Origin: Beroe ovata
Taxonomy: Eukaryota > Ctenophora > Nuda > Beroida > Beroidae
NCBI GenBank assembly: GCA_946803715.1
Contig: CAMPET010000033.1
Location: forward strand, 302,114 to 366,113
Reading direction: 5' to 3'
Length of the DNA stretch: 64,000 nucleotides
Under the pieces are notes generated by a model that made no database searches, was not told the DNA's origin, and saw nothing but the letters and a program-made list of their open reading frames with translations. The position numbers and the translations under genes are program-made. Of the stretch, positions 24,596 through 43,000 are shown piece after piece. Position 1 is the first letter of the stretch; every line of letters starts with the position of its first letter.

Positions 24596-25400
24596 TTGGC
24601 TGTCAACGATAGCCCCTGTCAAAAATTCATTGTGCGCGCAAATTATTCTGCTCGCTCGCTCGCGCTCGACGTTTGCGCTGCACTGCTCGTGCAAGACCCA
24701 ATTGTCGATCGATGATAGACCCTGTCGAGAATTTCGTTTTGCGCGCGCGCGGCGCAAACTTATTCTCGCAAACTTATTCTCGCGGCTTGCATCAGCCAGA
24801 CAAGACCCAAATACTTTGCACCCGCTGTGCCGCTGTGCGGCTTCGTTTCTTTACGCGACGACATTTCAGGTAATTCCTGTTCCCGCGCTGCGTGACCCAA
24901 ATACTCCGCGCGCGCTGCGCGTCTCCGTGGTTTCTACGACTTTTCAGTTCATTGAGTAGAATAGGGGCGCGCAACGTGTGCACAGGTAATTCCACTCTTG
25001 TAAGATTACACATAACCCTTGAAAATCGCGCGCACCGACGGCAGGGTAAAAGATCATATCCTACAAGTACAAGTTCCGCGCGCGATCACATATTAAATTG
25101 AATATGCAAATTAGTGTTACCGTGCCCATGCCGCGTGACTCAAATATTCATATTCCGCGCGCGTTGCTCGTCTCTGACATTTCAGATCATATCCATAGTA
25201 AAATAAGGGGCCCGCAACGTGTGCACAGTGCAAAGACATTATTAGATGTTTCATTCGCAGTGCTGCACACACGCGAGAAACAGAGTTCAGATAAAGTCTT
25301 GTCGGGCGATGCCAGACCGCTTATTCTGTCTGAGAATAAGTTTGCGCCGCGCGCGCGCGAAGCGAAATTCTCGACAGGGTCTATCATCGATCGACAAATA
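24596..25400. mobile_element. Non-autonomous foldback (MITE-like) element
   Basis: An inverted pair of about 73 bp: 24702-24776 (TGTCGATCGATGATAGACCC, then TGTCGAGAATTTCG, a CG run, GGCGCAAACTTATTCTC) and 25325-25397 as its reverse complement with only a few mismatches. A related outer arm lies at 24596-24640 (TTGGCTGTCAACGATAGCCC, then CTGT). A further copy of that arm, inverted, occurs at about 52390-52430. Inside, a roughly 100-bp segment (CCGCGCGCG ... CGCAACGTGTGCACAG) is directly repeated at about 24890-24986 and 25130-25229. No transposase frame is present, and I did not identify a target-site duplication. Confidence 0.55.
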
Positions 25401-25539
25401 AAGTCTGACATCAGAGACACATTACATTTGACAATTGCTCATTGCTTTTAATAATTTTGAAAGTTAGTTTGTCCAGCAAAGCAGTATAAATGAGAGTGTC
25501 ATCAAGCATGTAATGCAATGTGCATCTTGATCTAACGGT

Positions 25540-26030
25540 CTATCTTGATTCTTTTGAGATGCTTAATATGATAATCAGTGTTAGAATATACATTGTAATT
25601 CGCAAATGAAGTATTTCAGGAAGAATAATTATCTCCAATAATGATAACTGACCCTTGCAATCTGTCCGGTTTTCTTTATATACAACGGGTCTCAAGTTCT
25701 GACACCACTTCGGTACCCAATCAAGCATGCTGATTGGAATGTTTGACGCCACTCGAAAATGGGGAGCATGTTTAACATCATAGTCTGACATCAATTGAGA
25801 ATGAAAAGCATATAGTCATCACAAAGGAAAATTAGACACGGGAATACGTTTAACACTTCAACAGATACGAGTATCATTGTACTAACATTGTATTGTAACC
25901 TTGAAAATAGGATAGCCTTATCAGAATAACTGAGGCCAGAGGTGATAGATACTGCAAGTAACAATAAAGGACTTAATTGATTCATATGTTGTCTTAAAAC
26001 GTCAATATTATCCCAAACCTCAAGAGTCAT
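25540..26030 (-). other. Two uncertain minus-strand reading frames
   Basis: Frames 25791-26030 (MTLEVWDNIDVL...) and 25540-25794 (MSDYDVKHAPHF...) have protein-like composition and lie head to tail. I could not find a splice pair that joins them in phase, and I recognise no family. They may be exons of a small gene, a decayed gene, or chance. Confidence 0.25.
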
Positions 26031-26129
26031 GAATTATCAGTGGAGGACATTGCACAATAGTACCATCTATAGTCTTAAAGTTACAAAACCATCTTTACAA
26101 GATCACCTTAACCCTTAAAAAACAATAGA

Positions 26130-26450
26130 GGATACATGCTCCTTCTTGAGTCGGGTGCTAACAATAGCATTTCTTGAGTTAGAAGCTCATGATATTACCT
26201 ACTTCTTGTGGTTTGGAACTACAGGTACCTACTACTTCTGGAGCTAGATACTACTTCTTTGGCTAGGAGCTACTGACACAACCTCTTGAGTTTGAAGCTA
26301 CAGCCAGACTTGTGCTGCTTCTTGAATTGGGAACTACAAATACTTATTCCTCAGTTGAGAGCTACAGATACTACTTCTGGCATTACAGATACTATTTGTT
26401 GAGTTAGGAGCAACCTACAGATACCACAGCTTGAGTTGAATCCATAGAAT
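26130..26450. repeat. Degenerate ~30-bp minisatellite
   Basis: Variants of ACTTCTTGAGTTGGGAGCTA with CAGATACT linkers recur about nine times with many substitutions and indels. A shorter related patch occurs at about 59525-59610. Confidence 0.6.
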
Positions 26451-26756
26451 AGAAATTTCTTATGACTTTCAATTACAAAAGTCTGTTAGAGACCCAAAAA
26501 CTCAGTTGAACTCAATAAGATGGATGATTAGTCAGTAGTCACGACAATTCATAACTCATTGAAACTCATTCAAAGTCTCATTCAACAATCAGCATCATTA
26601 ATAACTGAATATGTAACTGAACCAACTTTAATCTTAGAATGGTTCAAATCCCACAAGCCATGATTTAAAGTCATGGGTAAGTGCTAAAATCATAAAATTA
26701 ATAAAATTGTTGAAAAAGTCAGTAAAATCATAAAAATAGTTTCTGAATAAAATTCC

Positions 26757-28358
26757 TTAGTAACGTTTGTTGTAAACGTTCTTGACTGCAAACTCAGTCT
26801 TGTAGTGCAAGATCATCAACAGATCTGCACCATCTTCTATTTCCTCCTGATCACCACCGGTTACCATGGTAACCACTTTCTCTGCCACCATAGGAACAAT
26901 GGTGTGGAGGGTTGTTTGCTGCCGTCCAGCCTCCCCAGACAGCAACCAGCTGGGTGTTTCCGCCCTGTGAGATATTTTAGATGAGGTAAAAATCGTCACA
27001 AGAGATCAGTCACAATGTTTCTGACGGTGACTGACTATCCCTGTGGGGCTGTGTTCACTCAATTTGAAATTCACCTGTGTCGGCAGTTTTTATTGTTCAT
27101 GTTGGAGTTAATGTTATTCCCCAACAGACCGTAGTGGGTAGCGGCTTCAATAAATAAATTGTGGGTGGAGTCCACGATTATAGAACAGAAGGCCGCGTGA
27201 TAAACCGGCTCCACCCCTGGCTTTATCTCTGGTGTCAGAGGTCCTGAAGAAAGTTTCGTTTATTGATAGAGAAAAACGGCGGATATGTTTCTCGGAATCA
27301 CGCACACTCGAAACTGAGTAATTCACAACAAGATATTCGAATGTTCCTTACGTGTGGGTCGGTGCTGGTTTGTGTGGCAGTCAGCAAAGTATCTGGCGTT
27401 CTCCTCTGCCAGCTGCCTGATCTCGTTCTCAGTAAGGGGGAAGCTGTCCCCATTGTCTGTGTGGTACTCGCTGTCTGTGCCCTCTGACTGACTCCCCTCT
27501 CTGCTGTGTCCCGATACCTCACGAGGAGTGAGGAATTGCTCCTCCTGCCCCATGCGCTCCTCACTCATCTTACATTCCTCACGGTCCTCTCCCCGACAAA
27601 AAGACTCCTTTGCAGAGACGTCGTCTGTTGTTTCCTCACAGCGTGACTCCCTGGCCTCGACATCATCCTCTGTTAGCATCTCAATCCTGTACCCATCATT
27701 CCTTTCATCATCCAGCCCACAGAAACCAGCCCCTTTTTGTGCAGAGAGACTGTCTTGCTCATCCACACAAGAAGTAATACACTCTTCTTCTGTGGGTCTC
27801 CCATCAATAGACGTCTCACAAAACTCCCTGCTTTCTGCTCCCTCCTCCGAACATACACGACCACTTTTCTCTTCCTCCACCAGCCCATTGTCCTCTCCCA
27901 GAACAACCTCCGCTGGCTGAACGCTCGACCCTTCCTCTTCGATCTGGACCTTTTCTGTCTCGGGTGTAGTGAGACTCTGGTCCTCCATAGTATCCTGCGG
28001 TGGATCCATTGTGTCCTGAAAAACAAGCGTCCATTGTTATTTTCTGGCAATATTTCTAAAAACGTACTCAATAACGTATGGCGCGAGAACAATTTTTTGA
28101 TGTTCTCCGCACGCACGTACGTATGAATTGTGTTACGGGAAGATTTCATTTGTGAAAATGAAATGTCATACATTTTTGTGAACTGAAGGCTCATTTCAAC
28201 TTGAAGCCGCATGGATTCTGACTCAATGGAGTCCATGAGGTTTGCGAATGGAGAAAAGAATTGAGTCTCACCTGCATATCCCTTAAATAGCTCCAAACTG
28301 TTGATACTGCCAGTGCTCCCAATTGAGGAGCCATGGCGATAGCGAATGCGATTTGCAT
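26757..28358 (-). CDS. Unrecognised protein with N-terminal hydrophobic segment and acidic middle
   Basis: Four exons join in phase with consensus sites: 28272-28358, 27352-28015, 27075-27243 and 26757-26964, giving 375 residues. The N-terminus (MQIAFAIAMAPQLGALAVS) is hydrophobic and could be a signal peptide or membrane anchor. A Glu/Asp/Ser-rich, probably disordered region of about 190 residues follows. The C-terminal third looks folded and helical (ENEIRQLAEENARYF, PVYHAAFCSIIVDSTHNLF, DLLMILHYKTEFAV). I do not recognise the family. An RFX X-box-like GTCGCTAGGCAAC lies about 90 bp upstream of the ATG. Exon 1 and most of exon 2 recur at 30341-31219 in the probable haplotype duplication. 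Confidence 0.65.
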
Positions 28359-28448
28359 GATAGCTTGCTCGAGTTGATTTCAAACGAAATGGAAACGATA
28401 ATAAGCGAATCTGATCGAAACGTGAGTGAGCACAGCTGTCTCACTTTT

Positions 28449-28461
28449 GTCGCTAGGCAAC
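28449..28461. promoter_or_regulatory. RFX X-box-like site upstream of the 26757-28358 gene
   Basis: GTCGCTAGGCAAC resembles the X-box bound by RFX factors: a perfect GGCAAC half-site and one imperfect half. It sits 91 bp upstream of the proposed ATG. The same site occurs at 31310-31322 in the second copy. Confidence 0.35.
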
Positions 28462-29270
28462 GATCGAACGTGCACGTGCTTCTAACTTCAGCTGCTTGCG
28501 TAGGGCAGCAATTTCGAACATTGCGGTTGAAGCGAACCAATAGAAAGTCCAGTTTTCGGATTCATTCAAATGTTATGTAAAACTGAAATGCATCAGTATA
28601 AAAGTAACTATAATAAACTTCTTCAAATCAAACAGCTCCAAATTTTGTTCCAAAGCTTTGTATCAAACTTCGTCTAACATTAAGCGCAAATTCAAAGTCA
28701 AAGCTTAGAAAATAACATGTAATGATAAGATTTGGTATTATTTGAAATTAAACCTTTCTTAAGGGCTGCAATCACTTAAGACATGATAATCTTGAAGATA
28801 TTGACTACCAAAGAATAAAAGTTCGTGTAATGGGAAATCTTTTGGCATTTCGATACTTGCCGTGGGCTTTGTAGTGAGTACAAAGCATGTAGCCCAATAA
28901 CTAATATATATTACATCTCAAAATCAATCATTTACATAGCTATGTAAGTGCTATAAACAACAACAAATAACAAAAACTCAATCTCGACAAATAAACTTCA
29001 TCTAGAATGTTCGCTTTGGGCGAAATTCCACTTCGATTCGAGTTCTATAAAGCGAGTATTTGGGATACTGCGAAGTTATGGATGAAAATAACTCACACCC
29101 CTTCATTCAGTACAAAACGCGATTCAATAATCTTTTTGTCATAAAAAGTCCGTATGAACAAACTACGACATGCACAGAAAGTCGAGTTCTGCTGACGCGC
29201 AATTGCCAGTGCCACAATGCCATGATGCCACCGCCTCTATCTAGTCATGAACAATGGTGACATGAGCTCA

Positions 29271-30339
<1,069 letters not shown>

Positions 30340-30340
30340 N

Positions 30341-31219
30341 CCCTCTGACTGACTCCCCTCTCTGCTGTGTCCCGATACCTCACGAGGAGTGAGGAATTGC
30401 TCCTCCTGCCCCATGCGCTCCTCACTCATCTTACATTCCTCACGGTCCTCTCCCCGACAAAAAGACTCCTTTGCAGAGACGTCGTCTGTTGTTTCCTCAC
30501 AGCGTGACTCCCTGGCCTCGACATCATCCTCTGTTAGCATCTCAATCCTGTACCCATCATTCCTTTCATCATCCAGCCCACAGAAACCAGCCCCTTTTTG
30601 TGCAGAGAGACTGTCTTGCTCATCCACACAAGAAGTAATACACTCTTCTTCTGTGGGTCTCCCATCAATAGACGTCTCACAAAACTCCCTGCTTTCTGCT
30701 CCCTCCTCCGAACATACACGACCACTTTTCTCTTCCTCCACCAGCCCATTGTCCTCTCCCAGAACAACCTCCGCTGGCTGAACGCTCGACCCTTCCTCTT
30801 CGATCTGGACCTTTTCTGTCTCGGGTGTAGTGAGACTCTGGTCCTCCATAGTATCCTGCGGTGGATCCATTGTGTCCTGAAAAACAAGCGTCCATTGTTA
30901 TTTTCTGGCAATATTTCTAAAAACGTACTCAATAACGTATGGCGCGAGAACAATTTTTTGATGTTCTCCGCACGCACGTACGTATGAATTGTGTTACGGG
31001 AAGATTTCATTTGTGAAAATGAAATGTCATACATTTTTGTGAACTGAAGGCTCATTTCAACTTGAAGCCGCATGGATTCTGACTCAATGGAGTCCATGAG
31101 GTTTGCGAATGGAGAAAAGAATTGAGTCTCACCTGCATATCCCTTAAATAGCTCCAAACTGTTGATACTGCCAGTGCTCCCAATTGAGGAGCCATGGCGA
31201 TAGCGAATGCGATTTGCAT
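30341..31219 (-). pseudogene. Truncated second copy of the 26757-28358 gene, 5' part
   Basis: Repeats exon 1 (31133-31219) and the first 536 bases of exon 2 (30341-30876), with no difference seen from the complete copy, and stops at the N at 30340. Exons 3 and 4 are missing. It should be treated as the other haplotype and not as a paralogue. Confidence 0.8.
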
Positions 31220-32127
31220 GATAGCTTGCTCGAGTTGATTTCAAACGAAATGGAAACGATAATAAGCGAATCTGATCGAAACGTGAGTGAGCACAGCTGT
31301 CTCACTTTTGTCGCTAGGCAACGATCGAACGTGCACGTGCTTCTAACTTCAGCTGCTTGCGTAGGGCAGCAATTTCGAACATTGCGGTTGAAGCGAACCA
31401 ATAGAAAGTCCAGTTTTCGGATTCATTCAAATGTTATGTAAAACTGAAATGCATCAGTATAAAAGTAACTATAATAAACTTCTTCAAATCAAACAGCTCC
31501 AAATTTTGCTCCAAACCTTTGTAACAAACTTCGTCTAAAATTAATCGCAAATTCAAGGTCAAAGCTTAGAAAATAACATGTAATGATAAGATTTGGTATT
31601 ATTTAAACCTTTCCTAAGGGCTGCAATCAATTAAGACATTATAATCTTGAATATATTGTCTTGAATATATTGACTACCAAAGAATATAAGTTCGTGTAAT
31701 GGCATTTTCGATACTTTGCCATGGGCTGATTAGTGAGTACAAAGCATGTAGCCCAAAAACTAATATATAATACATCTCAAAATCAATCATGTACATAGCT
31801 ATGTAAGTGCTATAAACAACAACAAATAACAAAAACTCAATCTCGACAAATAAACTTCATCTAGAATGTTCGCTTTGGGCGAAATTCCACTTCGATTCGA
31901 GTTCTATAAAGCGAGTATTTGGGATACTGCGAAGTTATGGATGAAAATAACTCACACCCCTTCATTCAGTACAAAACGCGATTCAATAATCTTTTTGTCA
32001 TAAAAAGTCCGTACGAACAAACCATGACATGCACAGAAAGTCGAGTTCTGCTGACGCCACAATGCCATGATGCCACAATGCCATGATGCCACCGCCTCTA
32101 GTCATGAACAAAGGTGACATGAGCTCA

Positions 32128-36394
<4,267 letters not shown>

Positions 36395-37009
36395 TGAGTG
36401 ACGATAATATACACACACTGATATGTATGTGAGAAGACAGTGTACTACAGAACAAGAGGGAGGGCTGGATAAGAGTGCTATATTATCATACTGAGGGAGA
36501 GAGAGAGAGTGGTCGCAGTACACTGCACTTCCTAATTACACCTGTTGAATGCACTAATTGGTGCGGTAAGTTGGCAGAGGTCAGTGGCCCTGCAGGGGTC
36601 CGCCCATTAGGGGACCAGCACTGTGATGAGGGGTCACGTGGGGAAGTGAGGGGGGTGCCTGCACTTCCGGGATACAGATAATCAGTTCTCATCCACTGGG
36701 ACAAAGACCGGTATGAGAGAATGGGGCTATAATCGATGTACAAATGTAGATGAGCAAGATGAGCATACATCTGACTTTGAATAGTCAGTGAGTGAGCAAT
36801 TGCTCATTTTGCAGAGAAGAGCTTTATTTCCATTACCACGGTAGAGAAAACGGAATAAATAGCTAGTCATGTTAAGTGTAGGTTCGATAGGTTTCTATAC
36901 ATATTTACAGTTTAAAATACAAGATAAAACTTATGCGTCTGAAAATGTCTGATCGAGCACTTGATGACGTCACCACCGTGAGGTGCTCTCTGGGGACACG
37001 ATGGTGACG
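36395..37009. other. Intergenic: promoter of CH gene and 3' end of the upstream gene
   Basis: AATAAA on the minus strand (TTTATT at about 36824) lies about 190 bp past the 37010 stop and is a likely polyadenylation signal. This supports two separate genes. A pyrimidine-rich acceptor at 36490 could define a 5' UTR exon of the CH gene. Two TGACGTCACCACC copies lie at about 36965 and 37005, the second across the stop codon. Confidence 0.55.
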
Positions 37010-40000
37010 TCACCACCAGCAAGGTTCATTCTCGGGTGTCGTGTTGGCAGTAGTGTACTTCTCCCCATCACTATCGTATCCCGTCCAGTCACGGACCATT
37101 GCTGCCCTCTTGGACGACACTCTAGCGAGGGGTTGAGGAGACGCAGCACCCGGGATATACAGCATGTCGTCATAGGGCGAAGTGGGGCGGGTATCGGGTA
37201 CCACAGATCCTGGACTCAGCTGATCGGGGCTTTTCACCATGCTATCCACGGGAGAGGTGCTCTTGTCAGCTACCGGCTGTTCTTTCCTCTTGTTGTGCAG
37301 CGATGTGAACCTATCTTTACTGAAATCGTACGGAGACACACACCGGTCCACCTCCAGGTATGTTCTCTCAGATGATGAGTTTAGAGACGTGGACTCTTCT
37401 TGCGGAGGTTTCGGAGTTGATGTCTTCAGTGGAGACTTCACCGGAGACGCACAACGAGAGCACGTAGCGGGCCCTTGTCCACCCTCGAAATTCACTTTCA
37501 GAGGACTTGTCGAGCGAGATCTCATCACAGGTTTGGTGTCTGGTGGCTTGGGGAAGAAGACCCTCTCCTCGGGTTCAGGAGAGGGGCTCCGGCTGGGAAC
37601 TTGTAGGAGTTCTGACGAATCCACAGGGGTAGCAGGTCTGGATGATGAGTAGAACAGATTGGTTGTGTTGATGGGAGTTATGCACCGAGGTGGAACAATG
37701 CACGATGATTTAGTCGTGGAGTGGTACACATCGTACGGTGATGCTCGACTATTCTTACTCCTCCGTTTACCAGATACCCGTGGCGAGAAGGAATCATCCG
37801 AGGAGAATGCTCGTCTCAGTCTGCTTCTCCTCCCCTCTGCTCCTCCTGTCAACTCTTCCCACTTCTTACGATCGTAGTGGGGTGCGGCTCTCCTCTCGAA
37901 ACTCCGCTGTGTAGGAAGAGCTTGGTCACGTGACGTCGTGTCGTTCTGAGACACGTCATGGAGTGTCTCCCTGCTCTGATCGTGTACTGATGTGGCGGAT
38001 GTCTCCGCCTTGTCAGCATCACATTCAGGAGAGAGGTCCTCCTGAGAGGGCTCCTCTTTCAGCGTGTCAGTGATGACTGCTCCCTTGTCAATATTGGCAA
38101 GAAGATCACTGCAACTTTGGGAGAATCTGTTCAGCCGCTCCGTCACATTGAGTCGCGGTGACGGAGACCGTCCAATGAATGGGGATGATTTGAGAGGTGG
38201 AAATGAGGTGGGGGTGGATCGTGCTGGTGGGGGTGATTCACTCTTCGAGCGGTGAAGTGCGTTTGCTTTGAGAGGGCTCCGCGGTCGAAAAGTTCTCATT
38301 TTGGGGGTCTCTGTGAGGGTCAAGCACTCGACGAGCTGGTCGATATCGTTGCTTATTTCGGCAACTGACAAGGTCCAATGCGAGGGATTGACTCTGAGAT
38401 CGAGAGCAGTTAGAATCACGTGACCGGCGTAATATTTACAGATGGTACTAGAGGAGAGTAAAGAGGGAAGGTGTGAAGAAAAGTGAACAGAATCGAGAGG
38501 AAAATCGAGTGAAGGACTGATCTCACATAAATTGGACAAGGACAAAGACGTCATAGAATCAGACCATGCGGTGATATCAAGAATAGTTCATTTGTTCAAT
38601 CACACGTGTACTTAGTACTTACATGCCCTTGTGCTCCTTTTCCGTTTCCATGGCAGCCTTCATACCGCTGAACGCAGTTCTCAACTTAGACTTGCCCCGA
38701 GCGGCAGCAGTGGGCTGTGCGGGGGCCGCCTCAGCCGCTGGGGTGGGGGCTGGGGCGGCGTTTTTCACTTGTTTGGGGCTGTACATGTTAGCTGGACTGC
38801 TGTGTCTGTTGTCGCGTGCTTTCTGACTGGTTTTATGTTGTCTCTTGGTAACGGGGGATGCTATCGTGTCTTTCTCCTCGTCAGCTAACTTTGTCTGGTG
38901 GGGAAAACGAACTTTATACTGGCCGAGATATTATGTCTCTCCTTTACGAAGAATAATAAGTAAATCAGTTATTGTACTTGTGATCTACATTCTACACTAA
39001 CCTGAGGTGACGATTTATTTTTGTCTCTCCACGAGTTACGATTTGCTCCTTTACCAAAACTTCCACCGCCCCCGCCAGCCCCGGAGTTCCCTCCCTCAAA
39101 CATGCTCATCCGCTCCGCCATCGACATCGGCTTCTCCTCCTGGTCCACTGTGCTGGTCCTCCGTGCCACCACTGAAAAACACGGGAGATCGTCTATCAAA
39201 TATATGGTTTATTAACGCAGATTATGTACTGCGGAAAACAGATCGTGAGACCCCCGCGCGCGGCACGATCAACTATGACATATATAGTGTTCCACTCCAG
39301 CTTTTCCGCGTCTCTAGATTAGACCCTCTATGAGACTGAGACCCGTTATGACTTATGAGTCCGACTAACCAGAGTAACCGCGATACTTCCTCATCTCTCT
39401 TATATCCTCACTGAATATCCTCAATCACCATCAGTATTGAGGATATGTGATTGTGTGTGTGCCACTCCCCGTGAAACTAAAACATGATACTGATTACTGA
39501 TGGCAAACCCTATGTCAATGCGAAGGCAATTGCCCAACCCAACCTATCAAACACCATGATATATGCGAGAATACTTGTATAGTGGTATCTGAAAACCGTT
39601 ACAATCCGGTATCAAACTACCAACAGATAGGGGCACACCTAGGACATGATCAAGTACAAATCAGAGTGGCAAAGCAGCAGCTATATCAACCAGCTCCATG
39701 AGCGAGAGGATCAAATGCAATACGTGCAATAGTACAGGCAGCTGATCTTGTGCTGTTATCGCACCATCAAGTGCAAGGTTGAAATGTGTCAACTGTCAGC
39801 TGTTGAAACAACAACTATATAGATTGGCCGGGTGATACAATGTATTATATATACCAGCTAATTGTGTAGAAAGTGGTGAAGGCGTGGAATTTCTGTCTGA
39901 CTACGTGTTACTACACAAACTATAGTAACTATACTGTGTGTGATAGCACAGGGTTTTATAGACCAGGAGTCGGGCGATAATCGGTCAAAAACACGCATAA

Positions 40001-43000
40001 ATTTCGTTCTCTCTACGGAGAGACAGAGAATGTTGGAGACAAAGTTGATCGATCGATACATATTTGCAGGTACGAAGCTACATGATGTTGATCGGACCGT
40101 GTGCAATGGAACCACCATCAACTCACACATATGTGCGGTGTGGGTGTGTGTGAAATATTAGTGTGAGCCGTGTTCCACAGTGAGTCAGGTTACATGAAGA
40201 GTCCATGAGATCCCAGGATAGTGCTCTAATAGTGAGAAAGGGGGGAGGCGTCAGAGATCTTGATACATATCCATTACCACCAGATATAACACACAATCTA
40301 AAAAAAAATGGGTATCTGCATGTTCCATATCATTTACCAGTTACATTTTGTGACTCGAAAATATAGAAAATGAAAATAGCTCGCTGAGCTGCGATTTCAT
40401 CGCCTATCTCCGGGAACCAGGTTGTCCAACAAGCATTGCTTGGGTATCTGGCGTCAAAGGGGGAGACTCTGCCGTATACAAGGTGGGAGATAAATCCGTT
40501 ATGTTTGTAAAGTGTCATAACTTATTTCCAGGGATATTTGATGACGATTCGGTCAGGCAATACAGTTGACATTGACTGCGCCCTAAACTGCTAGTTATTA
40601 GTTCGGGATATAATCATTACTCAATAGTGAATCAGAAACACTTACAATGCGAGTAAATTTCGTCTCGAGAAACACTCAAGTCTACAATGAGATACGCCAA
40701 ATGTATGAAGCCAACCAAAATAGGTCCGGAATAATATAGGCATCTCCTGACTTTATATCGACTATAACTGCGCACAAATAGACTTTTCGTGTCAATCGCA
40801 ATAACTGACAATCCATGGTCTGCATTTGAAAAAGAGTCGGTATCTGCACCTGTCAACAAATGCCGCTACGGTAGTCAGTATCATATACGGTACTTCATTT
40901 CACCCAATTTCAACAGCTATATCTCTTCCCTATACGTTGTAGAAGTGAGAATTCCTACCATTACTTCCTGACAGCTTCATACTGTATCACCACTCTACAC
41001 CACCCTACACAGAACATAATATCACAAACACAATCCTAAACAGAGCATAATATCCTACTTTCCTCTGTGGCTAGGGTGTGGCCAGGTTGTGGCCAGGTCG
41101 TTAAATAAGCTATACAGACGGACAACAACCTAGGGACATTGAATCTATGTAACAATTAACAAGAGATGTTACAAACATATGAAAAACTCTTCCAGTCAAC
41201 CACAACATTCCGTTTGTTTCGTTTTCTATGTTTTTACAGAGATTGAGATGCGAGATTAACAAGCATGATCCGACTGCAATAGCTTCATCTCTCTGGGGTA
41301 GGTAATAGAATAGATCAATCACGCAGTCCGCAGCAGGAACTTTGGTTGTCTTTTGAGGTATGCACTTGGCACAGTATATATGCACATTGCACCATACGCG
41401 CCCTAGCATTGGGACTTTGTATTACGTACTCAACAGCTCATCAAGTTTTATCGGTCGTTACAATTATTGCTCATACCGTAATTGATCGAAGTGTCAAGAC
41501 CGTAAATTATATTTTCCCTGATCTACTCGTTCCAACACCTACTCCTCTTTCTCATACGGTATGTGCAACTTTACCAGTAATACCAAATGCAAAGAATGTT
41601 TCAAAAAGAAATTTAGCGTTAGTCACGGACTTCTGGTCCAATAGTTTGTCTGCAATAATTCGACGGGGAATATTGTCTCTTTTTGTCATGGTGTAGCATC
41701 TGTAGATGGGTGTGTGTGTATGTGTGAGTGTGTGTGTGTGTGGGGGTGNTGTACTGTGTGTGTGCTGTGTGTGTGTACTGTGTGTGTGCTGTGTGTGTCC
41801 GGTAGGAAGAGTGGATGATATGATAGGGTCTTTGAATTCACCAAGTGGGATACTGGGATGCTCAAAAAAGAAGCCGATTTTCAGCGAAGTGATAAGTACC
41901 ATGTCTTCGACCTAAGTGAAATGTCGTTCAGAGAATTTTGCGTGGTGACTTGGTCGGGCTTCTTGGATACTGCCCAAAGAAGAACAGTTTTATCGATTCA
42001 TCATCATGAAATAATGCTGTTTTGAAAATAAAGTTTTCCCCAGTTTGACGTGTATGTGAAAATATGTGAGACCACGCCCACAAATAGATGAGTGGAGCGC
42101 ATTCATTTGACCAAGCGGTATCCAAGGGAATCCTTCGCAAAGTTATTGACACATATCATGTGTTCACTGTTCACGTCACGTAACTATGATTGAAATGCAG
42201 GACAAGTTGAAGAGAGATATCTGTATAACACTGCAGTGTTTAACTCTGCATTGTGTGTCATAATAAGGTGTCACACGTCTTGTGAACCCAACATGTGTGA
42301 CCAATATCACAATATGTGACCAATGATATGTGACTAAACCCTAGCTAACTGCGATATGGTAGTAACTATTAGCAACCTAGGGTATGATACGGACTACAAC
42401 AAGCAAAGCCAAACTTGTGAAAGCAAACCTACACAAATACCTATAATAATGATCGAATGACGCCTATATGCAGCCTCGGCGACACAACCTTGTTGTTGCT
42501 CTGACAGTTGCAAGGGGTGTCAAGTTTTTGGTATTTGCGACATGAGATTATAGCTCATGTTTTGAGACCTCTTGCTGCTGGTGTCGATAATCGATATGCA
42601 TGTTTACATGTGTGTCATATCTGGGAGCATGGCGACCTGTCACCTCAGCTGAGAGGAATGTAGCATGGACTGCCGACTGGGTGACTCATAACTGTCACAA
42701 GAAGTCTCTGCGACAAGTGTGCTTGAGACAAATTCCTCGTCACAGAATTCCTTGTCATAGCTTCCTGCTTATGGCGAATTTTGGATGTCTTGGCAGGTAC
42801 ATACATAGTTGGCACAGGTATGCACAGGTATGTGACTATGCTCATTCGGGCATAGTTTGACAGGTTTACTGGCCTCAATCTACAGCAGTCTCCCATAATA
42901 GTGTTCATGGTTGGTACATCACACTTGGATGGGTCAGTGTCTTATTAGTTTGTCTAGATGACAACCCAATACCTATTATGTTAGTTAACGTTTTCCCATA

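Larger units (their letters stand above)
24329..26756. other. Intergenic region with foldback element and degenerate repeats
   Basis: Between the ALKBH7 start and the stop of the next minus-strand gene. It holds the GC-rich foldback element (24596-25400), two neighbouring minus-strand reading frames of uncertain status (25540-26030), and a degenerate repeat (26130-26450). Apart from the uncertain frames no gene is supported. Confidence 0.55.

Noticed and set aside
24522-24959. 145-codon plus-strand frame
   Set aside because: Lies inside the foldback element; its openness comes from GC-rich repeats and no family resemblance is seen.
26640-26660. B-box-like GGTTCAAATCCC
   Set aside because: No A-box upstream and no acceptor stem, so not a tRNA.
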